From: Flaccisagitta enflata
Lineage: Eukaryota > Chaetognatha > Sagittoidea > Aphragmophora
Assembly: GCA_965153355.1 (NCBI GenBank)
Contig: OZ231127.1
Span: 17,112,001 to 17,176,000, forward strand
DNA: 64,000 nucleotides
Direction: 5' to 3'
The notes below the pieces were generated by a model. That model saw only the letters and a list, made by a program, of their open reading frames with translations, did not search any database and was not told where the DNA came from. Below are positions 53,492 through 63,926 of the stretch, piece by piece. Each line of letters begins with the position of its first letter. Position 1 is the first letter of the stretch. Both the position numbers and the translations under genes were made by a program.

Positions 53492-53699
53492 CGCTCCTTT
53501 CTCTTTTCTTCGACTTTTTCATACATTCCTAACATTTTGTATGCCTTATATATTCACTTATCATTTCCTTTTTTCTTCCCTTCCATTGATTCACCCGCTT
53601 CTGCCCCCTTTCATCTTTCTAGATACACTCTTGATCTCAGCTCGCAAATACATTCAGTCAGTGAATCGTAATCTCTGTCTCCTTGGTTGTCGTTCTCAT

Positions 53700-53801
53700 C
53701 TCTCCCCTTCTTCCCCCCCCCCCCCATTTCTTTTTCCTGCTTTCTTTCTTTTGTTTTTCTGTTTATAGTCTTTCTTCCTTCCTTTCCTTCCGTCTTTCAT
53801 T

Positions 53802-53893
<92 letters not shown>

Positions 53894-53924
53894 TTTTCTT
53901 GCTTTCTTTTTTTCTTTCTTTCTT

Positions 53925-54011
<87 letters not shown>
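53700..54011. repeat. poly-C, then (CTTT)n and (TC)n microsatellites
   Basis: C14 at 53712-53726, (CTTT)n at about 53795-53932, (TC)n at about 53932-54011. Confidence 0.95.
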
Positions 54012-54014
<3 letters not shown>

Positions 54015-54141
54015 TCCTGCACTCAGGACGGGGAGAGAGTCTATTGCAGCAGGAGATTCTCATTTTTTTCTGTCCTTCTTTTATTCTCTTCATCGCTTTT
54101 CACAGTCAAAGAACTGAAAGAAAGAGTCTATTGCATCAAGA

Positions 54142-54145
<4 letters not shown>

Positions 54146-54187
<42 letters not shown>
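54146..54187. repeat. (TC)n microsatellite
   Basis: TC dinucleotides. The preceding AAGAGTCTATTGCATCAAGA (54120) echoes GAGAGTCTATTGCAGCAGGA at 54034, indicating a local duplication. Confidence 0.93.
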
Positions 54188-54188
<1 letters not shown>

Positions 54189-54416
54189 GCTTTCCTCCCA
54201 AAAAGTAAGATGTAAGAAAAAGAAGATGAGAAATAAAAAGGAAAAAGAAAAAGAAAAGAGAATATAAATCCATTAAGTGAATTCTCTGCGGCCCAGAAAA
54301 GTTGTATGAGATTGGCGACCAGGGAGATTCTGGGAGGTTAGGACGGGAAGAGAATTATTGAGGCGAGTGGTTTATGGGGAGAACGGGTGTGGGGAAGAGG
54401 TTTGATGTTGAAAGTA

Positions 54417-54419
<3 letters not shown>

Positions 54420-54496
<77 letters not shown>
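54420..54496. repeat. (GA)n microsatellite
   Basis: Uninterrupted GA immediately left of a perfect inverted repeat. Confidence 0.97.
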
Positions 54497-54499
<3 letters not shown>

Positions 54500-54562
54500 T
54501 AACATATAGGGACTAGAAAACGGGAGGCATTTTTCTTGTTTTTTAGTCCCTATATGTTACTA
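54497..54562. other. 66-nt hairpin with perfect 19-bp stem
   Basis: TAGTAACATATAGGGACTA (54497-54515) and its exact reverse complement (54544-54562). Pairing can continue inward with GAAAAC/GTTTTT (one G-U), leaving a 16-nt loop. Size and shape are like a microRNA precursor, but the flanks are GA repeats on both sides, so it may instead be a replication or snap-back product. Confidence 0.75.
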
Positions 54563-54582
54563 AGAGAGAGAGAGAGTGAGAG

Positions 54583-54671
<89 letters not shown>

Positions 54672-54735
54672 CAGAGAGAGACAGAGACAGACAGAGAGAG
54701 ACAGAGACAGACAGAGACAGACAGACAGACAGACA
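54563..54735. repeat. (GA)n then (CAGA)n microsatellite
   Basis: GA dinucleotides to about 54654, then CAGAGA/CAGACAGA units to 54735. Confidence 0.95.
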
Positions 54736-55102
54736 CATAGAGAGACGTGAATGGCAAGTTACAATCAGTCGAATTCGCAGATAGACAAACAAAACATGAC
54801 GGACAGACACACAGAAACAGAGGTAGGCTCAATGTGAGACACATTGGTAGAGTGACACAAATATTGACTCAAAGATGGACAGGATGTTGAGAATGATGAG
54901 TTAGGTATATAGGTATATAGGTATATAGAAGAGAGTCTTTTTTTTTCACAGTTTTATCAAGACACATACGGAAAAAAATATCGATTTTCAACAAGACTGA
55001 AGAGTGCAAGCAGAAGAAATGGAACAAAAGGACGCAAATGAAGTTGAAAATGCGAGCAAACCGATGCAACAGCGCTTAAGGAAAAACCCGAGACAAGTGT
55101 TA
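54736..55102. other. non-repetitive stretch, nothing recognised
   Basis: Contains three TATAGGTA units near 54905. No gene. Confidence 0.5.
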
Positions 55103-55362
55103 GAGCGTGTTTCCACTGACGACCAAAAACGCGTTCATTCCCGCTAATTGTGTTTACAGCGTGAACACATATTAATGAATTTTGATCGTCCCAAGAGAGA
55201 AGTGAGTAAACAAGCCGTGAATGGAGTAAGCAAGCAAAGCGAGCGAAGCAAAGCTGAGCGTTGCGAAGTTAGTGAGCGGCATAAGCGGTGCGAGCGAATG
55301 AACATAGCGAGCGACCAAGTGGCGTGTTTTAAACGCGGTTGTCTGTGACTAGGAACACGCCC
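55103..55362. mobile_element. MITE, family C (copy 2)
   Basis: Left GAGCGTGTTTCCACTGACGA with CCAAAAACGCGTT; right, inverted, GGGCGTGTTCCTAGTCACAG with CAACCGCGTTTAAA. Interior shares TTTACAGCGTGAACACATAT and GAGCGA runs with 25701-25898. The GC-rich GGGCGTGTT end could be hAT-like, but no clear target duplication is seen. Confidence 0.65.
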
Positions 55363-55842
55363 TTTGGGAGAGGAATACCGATATGGGTTCTTATGGCTTT
55401 GTTTGAGAGTAGGAGACTTGAAGAAGTTGACTGCCTCCGATTTGGTGGCTGGGATAGCTACTAGTGTTTGTACTTCAAAATGGAAGTCGGAGCGGAAGCG
55501 GAAGCGGAAGCGGAAGTGGAAGCAGGAGCAGAAGAGGTATAAGCGACATGAAAATCACTTTCGCATCGCCAGTTTAGTTAAAGGGTTTTAGAATGATTAG
55601 GTTCTCGCAGTTCTCTTGAGTCTTCAGTAATGTTCGTCACAGCCATAGGCAGATCTGCCATATGCCGTAGGGTGGGCGGAATCAGAATGCATCATTTTTT
55701 AAACAAACTGTCAGAACAGACAATGGATTGGTGTTTACATATGTACAATGAATATTTTTTCGAGTGTCATGTTTTTCTTTATTTAGTTATGATTTCCATT
55801 TCAACTTAATCCATGATAAATATTTCAGGCCAAATGGACAAC
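55363..55842. other. non-repetitive; short GAAGCG hexamer run
   Basis: GAAGCG units at about 55495-55520. Otherwise nothing recognised. Confidence 0.5.
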
Positions 55843-55844
55843 AT

Positions 55845-56042
55845 ACAAAATGCAAAATGCAAGATGCAAAATGCAAAATGCAAAATGCAAAATGCAAAAT
55901 GCAAAATGCAAATTGTAAAATGTGAAATATAAAATATAAAATATAAAATGTAAAGTGTAAAATGCAAAATGCAAAATGCAAAATGCAAAATGCAAAATGC
56001 AAAATGCAAAATGCAAAATGCAAAATGCAAAATGCAAAAATG
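55845..56042. repeat. 7-bp minisatellite (AAAATGC)n
   Basis: About 27 heptamer units, with a diverged AT-rich middle (55915-55955: AAATATAAAATATAAAATAT). A period of 7 keeps all three frames open in rotation, which accounts for the overlapping KCKMQNA/FCILHFA frames. Confidence 0.93.
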
Positions 56043-56407
56043 CAAAAATGGACGAATTCAAAAGGGACAAATACAAGACAAAGGCGTAAACAATGGACAA
56101 ATACAAGACAAACGCGTAAAACTAAAAGTAAAAGGCGAGAAAAAGCAGACAAATGGTTCATCAGACGCCGAAGAAAAACCTCCCGCGAAAGAAACTCTTG
56201 TCTTTCATCTAATAGAAAAATGATAGATATATGGGTCTCGTGCCTGGAATTGGATACAAAATGAGTGCCTCTCAGCCGTGTGTGTGTGTGTGTGTGTGTT
56301 TCATTATTGATACATATTGCGTTTCGAGGTTAACACGCAAGAAGATGATATATTACTACGTTTCTCTCGGCAAAGTGTTTTTGTCGTAGAAAAGATGGAG
56401 GGAAATT

Positions 56408-56607
56408 TACAGTCACGTGCTACGCTACTCTATACCCCATCCATCAGTCTGTCGGTTAGTTGGTCCGTCTCTTGTTTACTATTTTAGCGTTTACGTATAT
56501 AAGCTTTTTACAGCTCACTGCCCTTGCCCAAGTGCTCAAGTGACCTTCAATATCACTGCCCCTGACCTCCTGTACACGACTAGTTTAGCCGTGTATCCGG
56601 CCTTGTT
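56408..56607 (+). mobile_element. family B element (B13), full length, diverged
   Basis: AGTCACGTGCTACGCTACT hairpin (imperfect), CTATACCCCATCC, GTCGGTTAGTTGGTCCGTC, CAGCTCACTGCCCTTGCCCA, GCCCCTGACCTCCTGTACAC, end TAGCCGTGTATCCGGCCTTG. Confidence 0.82.
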
Positions 56608-57162
56608 TTTCCTTTGTATTTATACCAGAAACGAGAAAGGAGAAACATGGCAAAAGAAATGGGACTGAATAGACAAGGACCGTCATAGAATGGCTAAATA
56701 AGAAAGAGAGAAAGGCGTGGACCAGATCATTACAGGGACATCATTCATCCAAGAGGGCTTAGCCCTGGACTTGAACTTTGACTTTGACTTTATCTTAAGA
56801 ATATACTATCCAGCTCAAAAGTAAAGAGATACCTGAAAAAAAAACATCCACTTTCGTAAGGTGCTGCGCTTAAACGAATAAAGTTACTGAGGTCAGATTT
56901 CAAAGAGTGGAAATAACTCTAGAATGGGATCAATCTGGGGTTAGTAGCTTAATTTGTTGATGCTTCTTTTCAGGTGTACGTATATTCATGAGCTAAATGG
57001 TAAAAGGAGAAAAAAAGAGATGAATGTCCAAAACCAAGGCTGATAGATACCGATACAAAAAGGTTTGCTGGTGTGCTTCACTAAACTTAATGGCAGCTTT
57101 TGCATTCTTAGGCTTCTAAGCTAAGGGAGATGACTCAAAATATCACCCTTGGTTTTGTATCC
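56608..57162. other. no gene recognised
   Basis: AGAATGGGATCAATCTGG (56920) and TAGTAGCTTAATTTGTT resemble words inside the MITE at 23781-24361 and may mark a distant relative. Confidence 0.4.
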
Positions 57163-57412
57163 TTTTTAGATGCGTCCTCGCATCTCTATAATAGGCTCTG
57201 TCCGTCAGTTGGTTGGTCGGGTAACGCATTCATTAAAAACATTGAATTCATGTTTGTTTGTTTTTTCAACAGAAAAGCAGTCCTGACCCAGTAAAAGAAG
57301 CATACATCTACTGAGTCATTCAATAAATCATTTACTCATTCATAAATGACATTCATTCATAAAAAACATTTATTCATAAAAAACATTCGATCAAGGAGGA
57401 CGCATCGTTGGC
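57163..57412 (+). mobile_element. family B-like element (B14), divergent
   Basis: TTTTT then hairpin AGATGCG (57168-57174)-TCCT-CGCATCT (57179-57185), CTATAATAGGCTCTGTCCG, GTTGGTTGGTCGG, an AT-rich body with CATTCATAAA repeats, and end GGACGCATCGTTGGCC with ACTTGGCCTCGTT. The stem is changed at several positions on both sides relative to other copies. Confidence 0.7.
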
Positions 57413-58418
57413 CTACTTGGCCTCGTTTCTTTTTGTCACTCAATTAGTTATACCACAACCCGCCAACAATATTTTCTCCAAGATAGTACTGATACAACTA
57501 TCATGAAAAACAAATGCTGAATACTAACAAAAGACCAACGTGGTACCGCAGTCTTAAGAGATGCCATTTATCTTGAGAGATAGACACGACATTACTACGA
57601 GACTCTTACAAGCTTACAGATGAAAACCGTCGTCTTTTCCATGTTATCGCTCATATCCGGGATATTCCATGCCTATTTCATCATCGTCTTTGATAAAAGC
57701 AACCTTCATCTTCGTCGTCCATTTCATCGTCATCGTTATCGTCGTTATCGTCGTCATCACCATCATCAACTAGTCTTCATCGTCGTCATTTTCGTCGTTA
57801 TCATCGACTTCATCGGCGGCGGCAATATTCAATTTTACTGCCGCAATTAAAATTAATGGAAAAGGAAATGTGGATGTCGAGTTTCGAGTCTTCCAACTCT
57901 CCCAAAGGGATATGAGACAGAAAGAAAAAGAAATATTTCTTTCAATTCCTTTTTTTCGTCTTCTTTTCTTACATTGCAAGATCCACTTTGTTTGTCGGTT
58001 GTTTTGTGTTTCTTTCATTGAATGTAGAGAAACATTGATTTGATTTTCTTAATTTTGGTAATGCGTACTTTTCGTTTCGTTTTTCTATATATTGTTCAGT
58101 TAGCAATTCTTCCAGTCTTTAGGGCAGTCACCCTCACCCGCTCTTTTCCTTTTGCTTACCACCCCCTCCCCCCCCTCTTTTCCTTTCGCATACCATCCCT
58201 TCCCCCTCCCTCTTTTTTTCGATTTTCAGTTCTGTGCGTTTGTCTTCTTCTCTTTTTTGTTTTCTTTCTTTTTTTCTGTTATTTTTTTCTTATTCGTTCT
58301 CTCTCTCTCTCATTGTCTTTTTCTTTTGAAAGACGCCTTTTTCTGTGAAGGCCGTCTTTGACTCTGATGATATTTGCATACCATGAGAAATATCGATATT
58401 CGTCAAGAGAAAAAAAAT
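57413..58418. other. no gene; short (TCG)/(TCA) stretch
   Basis: Imperfect CGTCGTCAT repeats at about 57710-57810. Otherwise unremarkable. Confidence 0.5.

Positions 58419-58515
<97 letters not shown>
58419..58515. repeat. (GA)n microsatellite
   Basis: Uninterrupted GA dinucleotides. Confidence 0.97.
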
Positions 58516-58517
<2 letters not shown>

Positions 58518-58701
58518 CAGATGACAGCAAACAGATGGGATGTAAAGCTGGTTTGCAGGCACAAACAATTTGAGAAAGGGTCTGGTGGGCAGACGGAAGG
58601 GCTGAGGCAAAGGACCGACCGAACGACCGAAGTTACGACTTTTACAGTCGCGGGCGTGAGACTTAAGACAGTTGAATCATAAATGATATTCTCCTTCTCT
58701 T

Positions 58702-58702
<1 letters not shown>

Positions 58703-58741
<39 letters not shown>
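58703..58741. repeat. (TC)n microsatellite
   Basis: TC dinucleotides. Confidence 0.93.
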
Positions 58742-58742
<1 letters not shown>

Positions 58743-58883
58743 ATTCCCCTAAGAAGTTTGCGAGTCGCTCAAAATGATTTTCATCTTCTCTTCTTTCTTG
58801 CTTTGAATTGAATCTGATTTTCACTTTCAGTTTCCTCCTTAATTCACTTCACATTTTAATCATCAAAAGTTAAAAACAGAGAG

Positions 58884-59003
<120 letters not shown>

Positions 59004-59144
59004 TCCGAAAGACATACTGACTGACACAGACAGTTGTAGTGTGATGGTGGTCTAAAGGTAAATGTGCTTACTGCATGTTGTATTGCTGAGATGGTATATT
59101 GGTGAAAAAATTCTGGAGCGGAGGAGATCTGTCTTCATTCCTTT

Positions 59145-59875
59145 AAGGACAAGTGTTTGCAATAACTGAGGCCAACATCCAAGGGCAAGCGTGGACAATA
59201 CGCAAGGACAAGCGCGACCAATATCCAAGGACAAGCGCGGCCAATATCCAAGGACAAGAGCGGCCCATATCCAAGGACAAGCGAGGCCAATATCTTAAGA
59301 CAAGCGCGGCCCATATCCAAGGACAAGCGCAGGGTACGGCAAAGTGCCCGTGCACGCGAGCATTGCTCGTAGGCAGCAAGCTACTTTTGTAGGCAGCAAG
59401 CTATTTTTGTAGGCAGGAGAGAAAGATATATGAAGAATTTGTTATGGAAATAAAAAAGAATTTAATCTGAACATCAAAATTTTGTTTTTCAGAGTTTCCA
59501 ATTCGTTGGATTTGAGAGAGATTTTAAATAAAATCTTAATTCTGAACCTAGAATTTATCAAAAACGTATGAAATTTATTCAATTCTATTGTAGGCAGGAA
59601 GCCACTGAAAAATCCTGCTTGTTGGCAGCCAAAAATTTGCCGGACCCTGGACAAGGGAGGCCAATGTCCAAGGACAAGTGCGACCAATATGCAAGGACAA
59701 GCGCAGCCAATATCCAAGGACAAGAACGGCCCATATCCAAGGACAAGCGAGGCCCATATCTTAGGACAAGCGCGGCCCTTATCCAAGGACAACCGCGGTC
59801 CTTATCTAAGAATAGACGCGGACCATATTCGAGGACACGCGACCGATATTCAAGGACAAACCCCAATCCAAAGAC
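59145..59875. repeat. two arrays of a ~22-bp minisatellite
   Basis: CCAAGGACAAGCGCGGCCAA-type units (period 22-23) at about 59150-59335 and again at 59645-59875, separated by about 300 bp. At 59365-59420 a TTGTAGGCAGCAAGCTA unit occurs about three times and once more near 59590, so the pair may be a larger duplication. Confidence 0.85.
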
Positions 59876-59969
59876 AAGTGAAAGTGATACACGAGAATGT
59901 CCTTGAAGAACAAATGTGGTTAAATCCAGCTTGGCCAATATCCCAAACCAGGCAAAGTCAGGGTAATAT

Positions 59970-60226
59970 TTGAGGACATCCACGGAGGACATCCTTGGAG
60001 GACATCCTCGGAGGACATCCTCGGAGGACATCCACGGAGAACATCCTCGGAGGACATCCTCAAAGGACATCCTTGGAGGACATCCTCGGAGGACATTCTC
60101 GGAGGACATCCTCAAAGGACATCCTCGGAGGACATCCTCGGAGGACATCCTCGGAGGGCATCCTTGGAGGACATTCTCGGAGGACATCCTCGGAGGACAT
60201 CCTCGGAGGACATCCTCGGAGGACGC
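59970..60226. repeat. 13-bp minisatellite, about 20 units
   Basis: GGAGGACATCCTC units with occasional CAC, TTG or CAA variants. Each unit is close to palindromic, so the array can fold in many ways. Three units span 39 bp, which keeps frames open on both strands (GHPRRTSSEDILG). Confidence 0.92.
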
Positions 60227-60525
60227 GCGGGTGTCATGTCGGCAAAAAAACGAGTTTGGGAATGAGAAATATTCTCCCGGGAAATCTCTTTTTTGGAAAT
60301 TACGCGCCGTCCAAACCGCGGCCGCCATTTTACCGCCTCCGCCGCCTCTTCCATCGCCACCAACGTCGCCGCCGCCGCCGCCGCCGTGGCCCTCCCCGGG
60401 TGACGCCCCGCCGCCGCGGCTCAACCAGACCAATGAAGTCGCGCCTACGTGTTCGCGCTCGTTCGCGCCAAACCGAGTTCAGACGCACGTGCGGGTGGAA
60501 GGTGGCCCGATCACGTTTCAGAGGA
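60227..60525. promoter_or_regulatory. CpG-rich promoter-like patch (YY1, CCAAT, E2F-type motifs)
   Basis: An abrupt GC- and CpG-rich island in AT-rich surroundings. It contains GCCGCCATTTT (60321-60331, YY1-type), ACCAAT (60429-60434, NF-Y-type), and TTCGCGCCAAA (60462-60472, E2F-type), plus (GCC)n at about 60367-60388. On the minus strand the YY1-like word places an ATG in the context AAAATGGCGGCCGCGG. No linked coding exon was recognised on either side, so which strand it would drive is open. Motif matches by eye only. Confidence 0.45.
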
Positions 60526-60559
60526 TAACCCCTCTTCTTTTTACTTCTTTTTTTTTTTC

Positions 60560-60664
60560 ATTCTTCTTCTTCTTCTTCTTCTTCTTCTTCTTCTTCTTCT
60601 TCTTCTTCTTCTTCTGCTTCTGCTTCTGCTCCTTCTTCTTCTTCTTCTTCTGCTTCTGCTTCTG
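60560..60664. repeat. (TTC)n microsatellite with TTCTGC interruptions
   Basis: TTC units with CTTCTGCTTCTGC breaks near 60612 and 60648. Confidence 0.95.
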
Positions 60665-60701
60665 TCTTTCTGATCATGCTTCTTCTTCTTCTTCCTCTTC
60701 T

Positions 60702-60850
60702 TTTCAGTTGCGGACACGCAACTCTATAAGAGGCTTTGTCCGTCCGTCCGTCCGTCGGTCGGTTGGTCGGTTGGTCGGTCCGTTGGTGAGCACGAGTCAA
60801 AAAGTGTGAAAACGCGCATTTCCGCTCCTGCCCACCTGTCCCACCGGTGG
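60702..60850 (+). mobile_element. family B element (B15), partial
   Basis: TTTT, hairpin AGTTGCG (60706-60712)-GACA-CGCAACT (60717-60723), CTATAAGAGGCTTTGTCCG, GTCCGTCCGTCCG and GGTCGGTTGGTCGG, CCGCTCCTGCCCACC. The GTATCCGGCC end is replaced by a (TTC)-rich stretch. Confidence 0.75.
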
Positions 60851-60892
60851 TATCTGTTCTTTCTTCTTTTCTTTTCTTTTCTTCTCTTCTTC

Positions 60893-60939
60893 TCTTCTTC
60901 TTTTCTTCTTCTTCTTCTTCTTCTTCTTCTTCTTCTTCA
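60893..60939. repeat. (TTC)n microsatellite
   Basis: Short TTC run. Confidence 0.9.
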
Positions 60940-61067
60940 TTCTTCATCCTCCCACTGCCTCCTCATTTTGTTTTTCCAACGCCCACCCGTGAAACAATTT
61001 TTTTCTTCCATCTGCTTTTACAGGTTTTCAAAATTATCTTTATCAGAAGTGCGTGTGTGTGTGAGGT

Positions 61068-61068
<1 letters not shown>

Positions 61069-61161
<93 letters not shown>
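61069..61161. repeat. (GA)n microsatellite
   Basis: GA dinucleotides with one AAAG break. Confidence 0.96.
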
Positions 61162-61165
<4 letters not shown>

Positions 61166-61948
61166 AATGATGTATAGTATGCGAAACAGTTGAAAAAAGA
61201 GAGAGACAGTAAAAATGCAGAGAGACAAAGTCAAAGAGAATAAGATATACTAACAAGTCAACTGATAGAAAGGCGGGTCAAAGATATTGAGAACAGTCAG
61301 ACAGAACATGAGGAAAAGACAGACAATGAAGAAGGGACAGAGCGTATTTTGCATGCGTAATGGATAATCTCCACAGGGAGCGGCTTTGGTTATGAAGGGT
61401 GAAGCAGCCTCGGCGTTATTAAATGCGCGAACTCTTGAGAAATCCACTTTTCTGAGTGTCAACAACTCTGAGACTCGTGAGAAAGATGAAAGATTCCATC
61501 TATCAAAAAGATGATATGCATAAATGAGAAATTGACTGGAGTAAGCTGAAGGTGATGGATGTCATAACTTACATTTATATGCCAATGACGGAATTCACAT
61601 AAAAGGTAAATATTTAGGCAAGTGGGAAGTTATGGATATGAGTCAAGACAAATGATATATGGAAGGTCTGAGATGATGTCAAAATAGCTGTAACAAGGTA
61701 CATATAAGCTGTTAATACAAAATAGATTTCAAGTCATTCAAAATAAAGAGGTGATGACTGAAGAGGTAACTAAAGAGTTCCCAACAATTGCGGGAGATAC
61801 CGGTTATTACAGACAAGTGAGAAATGGCATCAATCAATTCTGAGCCTCAAGACTCAAATGAGAAAGGCAACAAGAACGGAAGATGGTGAAGGTTAGAAAT
61901 ACAGTTGACTTTAGAAACAACGGATCGTCAGACACCTAGATTCTTTTT
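61162..61948. other. non-repetitive stretch, nothing recognised
   Basis: No supported gene, RNA or repeat. Confidence 0.5.
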
Positions 61949-62842
61949 GGGCAGCGGCCCCAAAGGGCCGATGTCCTGTGGGACACAGGGGGGAATTTCC
62001 AGACGTCCGTCCGTCCTTCCGTCCGTCCTTCCGTCCTTCCGTCCTTCCGTCCCCCCCCCCGATGGGCCATTGAGGCCTCATATCCTCACTAGGGTGACTG
62101 AAAATATGGTCATATTTGAATCTGGTCTCCCTCGCGGGAGAAATGATACCATTTCCATCACAGATGATAACCCTAAAATCTGGTGGCAATCAAATGAAGT
62201 TTACTCATGGCCGCAACCCCCCGTCATTTCCCATAGAAAATGTACAGGAAGGATTTTGGTTTCCTATCTTTTATAATGGGAATGGGGTGGGGTTGCGGCC
62301 ATGAGTAAACTTTGTCTGATCATCTCCAGATTTTAGAGTTACCATCTATGATGGAAATGGTGACATTTCTCCCGCAAGGAAGACGAGATTTGGATTTGAC
62401 CATATTTCAAGTCACCCTAATCCTCACTCCCAGGCCTGATTTAGGCCCTCTAAGCCCTCAGATTAGCCCTCCAGGCCTCAAATCAGCTCTCTGGGCCTTA
62501 AATCAGCTCTCCAGGCCTCAAATCAGCTCTCAAGGCCTCAAATCCGCTCTCCAGACCTCAAATCAGCATTCCAGGCCCCAAATCAGCCCTCCAGGCCTCA
62601 AATCTGCCCCCAAGGCCTAAGTTCTGCCCCCAGACCTCAAATATAATCTTCAGGCATAAATCTTCCCCCAGACCTCAAACCCAGCCTCAATTACCTCTTA
62701 GGCCTGCTATATTCCCCCTCAGGACGTCTGGAAATTCCCCCCTGTGTCCTACAGGACATCGGCCCTTTGGGGCCGCTGCCCTGCTCTGACTCCACTACTT
62801 CACTTGATCACCCTAAGCAGGGCATCGGGTACCGCTGACCAT
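61949..62842 (+). mobile_element. family A element (A10), type-2 ends, with a MITE inside
   Basis: GGGCAGCGGCCCCAAAGGGC, GATGTCCTGTGGGACACAGG, GGGGAATTTCCAGACGTCCG and CCTTCCGTCC repeats; core AGGCCTCAAATCAGCTCTCC units (about 62430-62700); inverted right end GGACGTCTGGAAATTCCCCC, CTGTGTCCTACAGGACATCG, GGGGCCGCTGC; stem GCCCTGCT (62778-62785)/AGCAGGGC (62816-62823); GGGTACCGCTGACCATG. A 330-bp MITE interrupts its left part. Confidence 0.85.
62090..62419. mobile_element. hAT-type palindromic MITE with 8-bp target duplication
   Basis: Ends TAGGGTGACT and AGTCACCCTA; ATCCTCAC is present exactly outside both ends (62082-62089 and 62420-62427). An 8-bp duplication with a TAGGG terminus is the signature of hAT transposons. 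The two halves pair almost throughout, including TTTACTCATGGCCGCAACCC on both arms, around a centre near 62255. No transposase frame. Confidence 0.88.
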
Positions 62843-63480
62843 GTGCGATCCTTGGATGACTAGTTACATTCTACCATGAAAGAGTTATTTGAGGTCTTTC
62901 TCAGCTGTGTTGGTGCATCTTTCCTTTCGGTCTATTAGTCCTGCCCATTCATTCCTGATTCTATTAGAACTAGATGGCTGTTACCTGGGGATCGGTTAGA
63001 CTGAGATGCGTTCCAGTCAGATTTTAGTCCTGATGGGAATGATGATCAGCAAAACGAAATCAAGGGCGAGAAATGCCGTCAATGAGTGATGATAGGTGAG
63101 ATGAGTGATGAGTGATAAGTGATGAGTGACGAGTGATGATAGGTGAGATGAGTGATGAGTGATGATTGACGTGACGTGAAAAGATGGACCAAAGTGAAGG
63201 TTAAACGTGCCAAAGACAGAAAGAATAAATGCCAAATGTGGAGTATGGATCGTGACTACTATACTCAAGGTGATGAACAAGAAAAATAAGAGACCATAAA
63301 GCAATCAAGCAATCAAGATAGAGAAATGTTTATGAACAAGACCAACACCTATAAGTTGCGTGCGAGACTTACATTTAGAATGATTTAGGATGACTTAGAA
63401 GGACTAAGAATGACTTAGTATACTGTGAAATGACCTAAAAAGAGTTAGAGAAATAAAATTGATAAAAAAAAGTAAGATTG
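62843..63480. repeat. mostly unique; GATGAGTGAT-type minisatellite
   Basis: GAGTGATGATAGGTGAGAT and ATGAGTGATGAGTGA units at about 63083-63170. The rest has no recognised feature. Confidence 0.65.
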
Positions 63481-63562
63481 TGACGGACTGACAGACCGAC
63501 CGACCGACCAAACGACGGACAGACAAGGCGGGGTTTAGAGTCACGTGCACGCAACTAACAAT
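63481..63562 (-). mobile_element. family B element (B16), partial
   Basis: GACGGACTGACAGACCGACC, CAAACGACGGACAGACAAGG, CGGGGTTTAGAGTCACGTGC, ACGCAACTAA: the hairpin end and short-repeat part only, with an imperfect stem. Confidence 0.65.
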
Positions 63563-63918
63563 CAGGTCAACAATGATGCAAAAACAATATACACCGATAC
63601 ATGCATGGAAAGTGATAAACAAACAAGCATGAGGGCAAAAACATAAACCATGACAGATTATGGCACGATCATGCCAAAAAATGATGAAAACGAACGGGAA
63701 AAGTGTCATCAACGAAGATAGAGTATGGCGAAGGTGGTGATACAAAAGCAAGAAAAAAAGAAAGAGCACGGATAAAAGATATGGCGCTTTTTATCGAACA
63801 TTAAATCATATCTGTTCCCAGATGGATGCCTCCAAGTGAAACTGAATACAATAGATAACTGAATAAATGGCGATCCATTATCAAAAATATGGGGTTCAGG
63901 CGTTCAGGGATGAAGCTG

Positions 63919-63926
<8 letters not shown>

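Noticed and set aside
55787-56161. Overlapping CILHFAF-type frames
   Set aside because: A 7-bp repeat rotates through all frames; no gene needed.
59585-60433. 282-residue minus-strand frame containing KMAAAVWTAR
   Set aside because: Most of it is the 13-bp and ~22-bp minisatellites; only the ATGGCGGCC context in the CpG patch is of interest, and no exon boundary supports it.
59970-60809. 279-residue plus-strand frame of DILGGHPRRTSSE repeats
   Set aside because: Three 13-bp units make 39 bp, so the frame stays open without selection; the end is a (TTC)n repeat.
61905-62276. 123-residue frame over the family A copy and MITE
   Set aside because: It crosses the MITE boundary and target duplication, so it cannot be an ancestral gene.
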